64,000 nt of DNA from Datura wrightii (lineage: Eukaryota; Streptophyta; Magnoliopsida; Solanales; Solanaceae), in NCBI GenBank assembly GCA_035772735.1, contig JASDFA010000020.1, positions 91,033,501 to 91,097,500 of the forward strand, given 5' to 3'. Below are positions 57,307 through 64,000 of this stretch, one piece after another (position 1 is the stretch's first letter; every line of letters starts with the position of its first letter). A program made the position numbers and the translations under genes. Below the pieces are notes generated by a model that saw only the letters and a list, made by a program, of their open reading frames with translations, was not told the DNA's origin and made no database searches.

Positions 57307-59046
57307 TCTCTTCCATTTGAGGTAATCTGTGATGCTAGCGGTGTTGCTTTTGGCACTCTCTTGGGCCAAAGAAGAGCAAAGATCTTTCATCCAATCTACT
57401 ATGCTAGTAAAACACTCAATACAACCCAGAAAAATTACACAGTCACAGAACAGGAGCTACTGGCAGTGCTCTTCGCATTCAAAAAATTTCGAGCATACTT
57501 GCTTGGAACCAAGGTGATCATTCATACAGACCATGCCGCTTTGAGGTGCCTGATTTCAAAAAGTGATTCTAAAACCAGATTGATTCAGTGGGTACTTTTT
57601 CTCCATGAATTTGAGTTTGAGGTTGATGATCGAAAGGTAACAAAAAATCAGGTGGTAGACTATTTATCTAGGCTCGAGTCCGAAGCAATAGAAAAGGAGA
57701 AAATTGGCATTGATGATGCCTTTGCAGATGTATAGGTACTAGCTGGATTGCAGGATTTGATTCCCTGGTTTGTAGACTTTGCAAATTACTTCATTAGCGA
57801 TATGATACCGGCAAACCTAACTCCTCAGAGAAGAAGAAGTTCTTATTCGATGCCCGAAGATATTACTGGGATGAGCCTTATTCATTTAACATTTGTGCAA
57901 ATGCGATCATTCATAGGTGTGTGCCTGAAATAGAAATATTGAGCATTCTGGAGGCCTGTCATTAATCTCATGTTGGGGGTCATCACAGTGGTATCAGAAC
58001 TGCGCATAAGATTTTAATGTGGATATTATTGTCCTTCTATTCATCAAGATGCATATGACTTCGCCATGTCTTGTGATTAATGCCAAAGGCAGGGTGGTAT
58101 TACCCGTAAACATGAGTTGCCACTGACCCCTATCTTGGAAGTTGAATTATTTGATGTATGGGGCATTGATTTCATGGGCCAATTTGTTAGCTCATATGGA
58201 ATAAAATACATCTTGGTGTAAGTAGATTATGTCTCCAAATGAGTGGAGGCAATTGCACTCCCAAAAAATGAAGGCAAGTGTGTTACAGCATTCCTTTGGA
58301 TGTATATATTTGCCAGATTAGGCACTCCTAGAGCTATTATCAGTGATGGTAGATCTAATTTCTATAACCGCCTCTTCAGGATCCTGTTGGAAAAATATGG
58401 TGTTAAGCACAAGGTGGCCATACCTTACCACCCTCAGTCAAGTGGACAAGTGGAAGTTTCGAACAGGGAAATCAAGACAATCCTGGTCAAGACAGTGAAT
58501 ACTAGCCTGACAGATTGTTCTAGAAAGCTTAACGATGCGTTGTGGGCCTATAGAATAGCTTATAAGACCCTCATTGGTTCATCTCCGTACCAACTGGTTT
58601 ATGGTAAAGCATTCCATCTACCAGTTGAATAAGCGCATAAGGCGTTATGGGCTCTGAAAAAGTTGAACATGAACTGGAATAAAGCAGCCAAGCAGAGACT
58701 TAACCAGTTTAATAAGTTGGATGAATTCCGACTTAGGGCTTATAAGAGTGCTGCCATTTATAAAGATAGGATGAAGATCTACCATGATAAGAAGATTGCA
58801 AAAAGGGAGTTTATTCCAAGTGATTTGGTCTTTCTGTTCAACTCAAGACTCCGATTGCACCCTGGAAAATTTAGATCTAGATGGATGGGGCCATACAGAG
58901 TAGTACATGTGTCTCCATATCATGTATTGGAACTTGAGAATAAAGAAGGCCAAAGGTTAAAAGTAAACGGGCAAAGAATAAAGTAGTATCTGGGAGATGT
59001 GGAGGAATTAAGAGGAATAGAGTTAGTATACCTTGAGGATGTTTGA
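57307..59046 (+). pseudogene. Athila RNase H and integrase remnant (old element)
   Basis: Continues the old Athila pol after the array. RNase H: FEVICDASGVAFGTLLGQ-like text from 57313, IFHPIYYASKTLN, TVTEQELLAVLFAF, HTDHAALRCLI (57361-57735). Integrase: zinc region decayed near 57930-58100, first catalytic D in WGIDFMG near 58161, second in IISDGRSNFYN near 58337, glutamate in VSNREIKTIL near 58455. GPY/F text RWMGPYRVVHVSPYHVLELE is at 58882-58941. The pol stop is at 59044-59046. Stops near 57733, 57931, 58218 and 58630 break it. Less decayed than the RT part. Confidence 0.9.
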
Positions 59047-59063
59047 GGAGTCACAAAATCCAC

Positions 59064-59110
59064 GTCGTGCCGCGACATTAAATCAGGTGTTGCATGGGAG
59101 GCAACCCATG
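59064..59110 (+). other. Post-pol conserved stem-loop, old Athila
   Basis: GTCGTGCCGCGAC, then ATTAAATCAGGTGTTG, then CATGGGAGGCAACCCATG (59093-59110), a perfect 6-bp stem around AGGCAA. It starts about 20 bp after the pol stop. The array units have CACGGG and CCCGTG arms, so pairing is kept despite change on both sides. Confidence 0.7.
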
Positions 59111-60675
59111 AATGGCGAAGTCTGAGTAGCCTCAGGTACGTTCCCTTCTCTATGTTCTTATAGTTCGTGCTTCGGGGACGAAGCTTAGTTTTCAAAAAAT
59201 GGAGAGGGTGTAGGACTTTTGATTCATCTGAGGGTTTTTCTTGCCATGTTTCTTTTCCCTTGGACATGCTATGTATAAGAACTAGCATGTTTAGGATTTT
59301 TATTTTTAGTTTGTGATTTTTTTAATTAGGAAATAACTTAGGAGTACTCAACCAATAAAAATGCACTAGCTTTGGTTTTTGAAAAAAATTAACCCTGTTT
59401 AAAATTTTTTGATGCATTAGCTATGAATTTGTGACTGCATGCATGATTTTTGTAGATCTTTTGATGTCATTTAGTTTATTAGCATGAGAGTCATGTTAAT
59501 CCATGTATAAACTAGAAAGGTGAGGTGAATATAAGTCATGTACCATGAGTGAGTGAGGTGTATTACTTAGTTCAATATTGTGTTGAAGATCCAGAACTTG
59601 CCAGGTTTGTCTTTGCATAGGCAAAGGCTGATTGGTTAGGATATGATCATAGGCCATTTCTGTTGAAGCTCACTTCTAGCATAAATAGCCCAACCAAAAT
59701 CATATGAATCCCTTAATTCCAATTTTGAGCCTTTTATTAGACCATTTTTCTTTGATTAACTAATTAACCCTACCCATTTAATTATAATGAACATATTTTA
59801 GCCCTGGTCCTTACTTGGATATTGTGAACCTCAACATAGGCAAAATTCCTAAGTTGAAGGTGGCTACAGTAGGGGTGCATAAATGGTGGTAATGAGAAAA
59901 AGAGAGAGAAAAGCAAAAGGTGAAAAATGAGGTGTGGTGTTGAAAAAATGAAAAAAAAAGAGATGAAGAATTTTTTTTTAAAAATCCTGAAAAAGAAACT
60001 TTAAAAGAAAAAAATGTTGGAAAAAATGAAAAGCCACCACACCCATACAAATGTATATAAAAGAGGTGAAAAGGGAAGAAAAGCAATGAAAAGAATAAAG
60101 GGTGAAATTGGTGAAGGGTGAAGACAATGTATGTAGTGCCAAGGAAGGGATAGTCACTTAAAAAGATCTCAACTTTATCATGTCTAGCACTAAGCCTACA
60201 TTACAAGCCATATCAAGTACTATAGTGATCCTAATTTGGCCATCCGACAAACCAAAGCAGAGTAAATAAGGACAAGCCTATGATATCTGATACATAATAC
60301 TTGTAACTTCTTTGTGAGAGTGAGTGCCTTACTTGTTTGGTCCCATGCAATGTTTAACACTATATATATATGAGGGGGAATTCATTTGTTGTGAGGATAC
60401 ATGGATTATGTTTACTTTTACCATTGGTCTGTGTGAAAAACCATGGTGATGACTTGATTGCCTGTTTATAGCTCGATGACATGTCTTGATCTATGTTAAT
60501 CATGTTTTATGGTTACTTGTAGTACATTAGCTGATGTTGGTTCATGGAAAAGGGTCAGAAAGTCTTGAATGTATAGTGCAAATTTTGTTTAGTATTGGCC
60601 GTAGTATCCTAGGTTCATTTCTAGTTGAGCGTCATATTTATTTATTTTTCTTAGCCTGAGAAGATGCAAAAGTCT
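59111..60675 (+). other. 3' non-coding region of the old Athila
   Basis: No ORF3 or other domain recognised. 59880-60110 is purine-rich low-complexity DNA with A-runs. Open stretches there are composition effects. Confidence 0.65.
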
Positions 60676-60689
60676 TAAGTTGAGGGTGT
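60676..60689 (+). other. Polypurine tract, old Athila
   Basis: TTAAGTTGAGGGTGT directly precedes the 3' LTR start TGATGTGCTG. Only moderately purine-rich, as usual for Athila. Confidence 0.6.
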
Positions 60690-62284
60690 TGATGTGCTGT
60701 GAGATTACAGCACTTTCGATGCTCAAAACTAAGAAAATAGTGTGGACTTAGGTATATTTATATGGATATAAGGCACTTTTCATTTGGTTATTGGATAAAT
60801 TGGTGTTGGAGCAAAAATGTGCAAAAGATAGCCTGAAAGTGTACAAAATAGCTAGGCTCAACTCACAATTCACAATACGAGCCGTAGGAAGGTTCTATGA
60901 GTCGTACTGCTGATCATGAGAAGTTTTAGAAGGCTAAGGATGAAGAGGTGTATCATACAATTCTCAGTATGAGTCGTACAAAGCTTGTATGAGTCGTGGT
61001 GAAGAAGTCATGGAAAGATTCATAAGATTTGCACAAGAGGCAGACTCCTGCTATGGATAGACAGTATGAATCGTGGAATGATGGTACGAGTCATACCATA
61101 GCACTCATGAAGAACTTCAAAAAAATTTCAAAGTCTCAAAGTCAAGCCATAGAAGCACAATATGAATCGTAGGAACAATGTACGAGTTATACCAAGATCT
61201 TAGCCAAATTTCATCCAGCCAACTGACATACGAGAAGTAGGTATGATCCTTACCTACCTGCTACAGATTGTAGGATGGGTCATGCTTTAGGCATCTTTAG
61301 TTATGTAAATACACCCTGTTAGCCTAGGAAAAGGATTTTTATGTCTGAATAAATATGTTTTATGTTTTATTTTCATAAGAGAAGCAATTAAGAGTGATTA
61401 GAATTGATTAGCAATGAAATTGAGGAATCTTAGACGTGAGAATTGAGTTTTTCAACTTGTGATCAACCTTTTCTTGATCTTCATGTTGTTCTTGAGGATT
61501 TTGCTGATTAATACAAAGAAGTTTTTCTCTCATCCATAATCGTAAGTACGGACTTATGCATTTAAACATGAATGCAAATCACAATCTTGACACTATGAGA
61601 GGCTAAAACCTCCATAGCTAGGGTTGTGGGAACCATGATGGATTAACAAGCTAGGGTTACATAAAAGTGATTCAAAACCAATGCAAAACACTTGTATTTG
61701 TATTCTCTTCATGCTTAAATGTTTCTTAATGGTGTACAACATTAGGACTTGCCTAGAGTCTTTACTTGCTTGGGTCTAGAGAGGTAGAGATTAGGAAAAG
61801 AGAATTACAATAGAGCCTTGATCTTGATGATCATTGGATTAACTTGAGCTGTAGTTGCAGGATAGTTAAATTTGGGACATATTGATAATGGTAAATTTGC
61901 AATCGCTCATGAGACCTGGTATGCTAATTGAGTATAGCCATTCAATAGGAATAGGTCGGTCGTTTGAATGAACCTAAGTTATCAGATCTACAAGTAAGCA
62001 TAGGTAATGATCACGTATCTATATCCGTAGCAGTTATGAACCCATGGGGAACACAAAACCCTAGTTTTATTTCATTCTTGATTTCAACTAAAGCTTTAAC
62101 TATGTTTTAGTTACTGTTTTATTTAGAACCCCCTTTTTGGAGTAACTACCTAACAAGTTCACTTATTGTCTTTAGTCTAGCTCTTCCTTATTCCCCGTGG
62201 ATTCCACCCCAACCTCTTTGTTGGGTTCTTTATTGACAACATCCGCTTCATAATTCGATAAGAGGTATGGTTTGAGTTTTATCA
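60690..62284 (+). repeat. 3' LTR of the old Athila element
   Basis: 1595 bp, TGATGTGCTG to GAGTTTTATCA, followed by GTGAC. Aligns end to end with 16597-18160. The word cluster at 60870-61270 is the decayed partner of 16775-17170. It has an extra segment near 61626-61658 between two GCTAGGGTT copies; loss of one repeat plus the segment in the 5' LTR is the likeliest cause. Confidence 0.9.
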
Positions 62285-62289
62285 GTGAC

Positions 62290-62560
62290 GACGTGCAATT
62301 ACCATGACTCATAGGTTCTACCAATGAGCCTTGGTGTCATCCGTTAGAGGGGGGTCCAGTGCTTTGCTCGAAAACCTTGCTAGTGGCCATGAGAGGTACC
62401 AATGACCCATTGGTTCATCCAATGAGTCATTGTCCCCTTTCTTTACCAAGTTGTAGTGAGCCCAGATCTCAAGCCCAGGACCAACGATTGATCCATAACA
62501 TACATTGTTTTATTCAATGACTCATTTTGTGATTCATTGGATCTCGATGGGCAGTTTTTA
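62290..62560. promoter_or_regulatory. TGAGTCATTG word cluster, right part
   Basis: CCATGACTCATAGG, CCAATGACCCATTGG (62399-62413), CCAATGAGTCATTG (62419-62432) and CAATGACTCATT (near 62515) continue the cluster begun at 16336. TGAGTCA is also a known plant bZIP (GCN4-like) core, but repetition in both directions is the main observation. Confidence 0.55.
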
Positions 62561-64000
62561 GTCTTTTATCTCAGAGGCATTTTTGTAACTTCCCATCTTT
62601 TTAACTTCTAAACTATGTCATTTAGGGTGTTTTTAGGAGGTATTTTACAGGTATAGTCGACCCTCTCCCTCATTTCTTTCAAAGAACTAGATAGCAGAAG
62701 TACGATCTATGCAGGCAGTTCTCTTAGAGAAAGCTAGGGCTTTCATGTTTTCTTCCAAGATTCTCTAAGTTCCTCCTAGCGAATTCAACTCCAGGTAAGT
62801 GGGAATTCAACAAGAGGATTACCCTTCCCTTGTGCCGTAAAACCCTTCTATAATTCTTTATCAGTCTTAGCCCTAAATATCAAAAATAGGGTTAGCGTCA
62901 GTCAGATTATGAATATTATTGTGGAAAGAAATTCTTGCAATGGTCTTGCTATTTATCAAGCTTGTTCTTACTCTTTTGATGAAATATTCTCTTAGCCCTA
63001 GTTCCATGAAATGCAGTAAATTTGGGTCTTGCATAGTTGTTTAGATACTATTGTTTCTTGACTCTTTTAATTACTAAATTTCCATGTTATTACTATCATT
63101 TGAGTTCACGATCAGTTTGCATGCTAGTCATGTATCGGTCAGAAATTAGCATTTTCAGTACCTTTCGGAAAGTCAGTAGTTTAATTTGATAGTAGTTAGA
63201 TCCTGAGGAGTTCAGTTCAGAAATGCTCCCTAGTTTCAATTATCATTAGATCCCAAAAAGGTTATGATTCTTTTAGATAAGCAGCTCTGACTAGTCTTAG
63301 AACCATCAGTATCAGTTATAATCTAGTTCTCTAGACAGTTATGACGCTTCTAGATAAACAGCCCTGGCCAGTCTTAGAACACCAATAAATAGTTATCCAG
63401 TCCAATAGACTCTTAAGTTACTTTCAGATATGTATTCCTGACTTGGTCAAAGACGCTAACTTCAAGCTATCAACTTAGTAGTCAAATTAGGACTATCCAG
63501 TGGGAGTAGTACTTAGTACTAAGTCAATCGGGGTTCCAGCCACCCAGGTTCCTAGAATGAGTTGCCACCATAGGTCACTAGCCCAAATGGGCCCAAACTT
63601 GTGATCACCCAACTTAGCTACTATTCCCTGACAAGGTACAATGGGCTTTCTCTGATGGAGTGTATACATTGGACTCCAGGTCTAGCTCACGTGGTTATAT
63701 ATCGGTTGTGGACTCTCCCACTTGTTAGTGTAGTTTAGTTCAACTCAGTCTCAGTTTAGCTCAATTAAGTCATGCAGTTTCAGGACATGTTTATGACCAT
63801 CAGTCAGGGTCAATATCGACCATATTACAGATATAGATCAGGTTTTTTCAATATTCAGTATTCAGTATCAGTTGGTAATTTTATATTATTTTAGTTTATT
63901 GCTTATTTTTCCATGCTTTATATATATATCTCACTTACTTAGTACATTCAAAGAACTAACGCATACTTTCTATGTTGTATCTTATTATGATACAGCCGCA
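62561..64000 (+). repeat. Body of the split Tekay-like LTR to the window end
   Basis: No coding signal. The sequence (many AGTTCAG, TCAGTATCAGTT and similar words) is typical of the transcribed and U5 parts of long Tekay LTRs. The LTR end is not reached. Confidence 0.55.

Larger units (their letters stand above)
16597..62284 (+). mobile_element. Old Athila element, split by two later insertions, TSD GTGAC
   Basis: LTRs at 16597-18160 and 60690-62284, a tRNA-Asp primer site at 18166, RT at 21000-22353, RNase H and integrase at 57307-58990, and a polypurine tract before 60690, all on the + strand. GTGAC duplicates flank it (16592-16596 and 62285-62289). The 5' LTR starts TT instead of TG. A Tekay solo LTR (18371-20946) and the 34.9-kb Athila array (22359-57301) are inserted in it. 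Gag and most of the protease are absent, and no ORF3 was found between 59000 and 60675. It is the host sequence for the young array. Confidence 0.9.
16253..64000 (+). repeat. Tekay-like LTR, split by the nested Athila and running off the window
   Basis: The left piece is 16253-16596, starting TGCAACACCCCAAAAC inside the ORF3 of the Athila relic. The right piece is 62285 (or 62290 after the duplicated GTGAC) to beyond 64000. Both pieces carry the same word family (AATGAGTCATTG). The last bases (CTTAGTACATTCAAAG, then ATACAGCC) resemble the late part of the solo LTR near 20285-20330, so roughly 600 bp should remain outside the window. Only these two pieces belong to it; everything between is nested insertion. 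Whether it is a solo LTR or part of a full element cannot be told. Confidence 0.65.

Noticed and set aside
59811..60086. 91-codon minus-strand open frame
   Set aside because: Phe/Ser-rich translation of a purine-rich low-complexity tract; no start context or domain.
62399..62432. TGAGTCA as a specific bZIP site controlling a gene
   Set aside because: No gene is present nearby; the motif is one of many variants in a repeat cluster, so a named factor cannot be claimed.

Overview
This window looks like plant nuclear heterochromatin and contains no recognisable host gene. Everything that can be identified belongs to Ty3/gypsy LTR retrotransposons of two lineages. One is Athila (tRNA-Asp primer site, Athila-type reverse transcriptase, a third ORF after pol). 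The other is the Tekay/Del chromoviruses (tRNA-iMet primer site, C-terminal chromodomain, long LTRs running from TGTTATACC to GGGGCGTGACA). The families and their decay by C-to-T change suggest a large, repeat-rich eudicot genome. Solanaceae is my best guess, but no single-copy gene confirms it.

Layout. 1-8860 is a heavily decayed Tekay element on the + strand, with its 5' LTR cut by the window edge. 8861-9989 is unassigned repeat-like DNA. 9990-16252 is an old Athila relic (gag end, protease, post-pol region and ORF3, without RT or integrase), interrupted by a minus-strand Tekay-type solo LTR at 11182-13737 (TSD TTGAT). At 16253 a further Tekay-like LTR begins inside that relic's ORF3. It resumes at 62285 and runs off the right end. 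It was split by an old Athila element (16597-62284, TSD GTGAC). That element was itself split twice: by a Tekay solo LTR (18371-20946, TSD GAGAG) and by a 34.9-kb insertion (22359-57301, TSD ATTGG/ATTGA).

The 34.9-kb insertion is the most striking object. It is a head-to-tail array of one young Athila family on the minus strand: four LTRs of exactly 1449 bp alternate with three internal regions, inside a single target-site duplication. Each unit reads, on the minus strand, 5' LTR, tRNA-Asp PBS, gag, protease, RT-RNase H, integrase, ORF3, polypurine tract, 3' LTR. Unit 1 (left) keeps an intact ORF3 but has lost the integrase C-terminus to a 677-bp deletion. Units 2 and 3 keep full-length pol regions broken by a few stops, and both have a broken ORF3. 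All three share a one-base frame offset between protease and RT.

Two non-coding signals stand out. First, each LTR family carries, upstream of a TATA box where one can be seen, a cluster of inverted and direct copies of a short family-specific word. Nearly the same cassette occurs in a Tekay LTR (18491-18590) and in the young Athila LTRs, and another word (ACGAGTCGT) is also shared by a Tekay and an Athila LTR. Second, a stem-loop just downstream of pol in Athila copies shows a compensatory base-pair change between two families.
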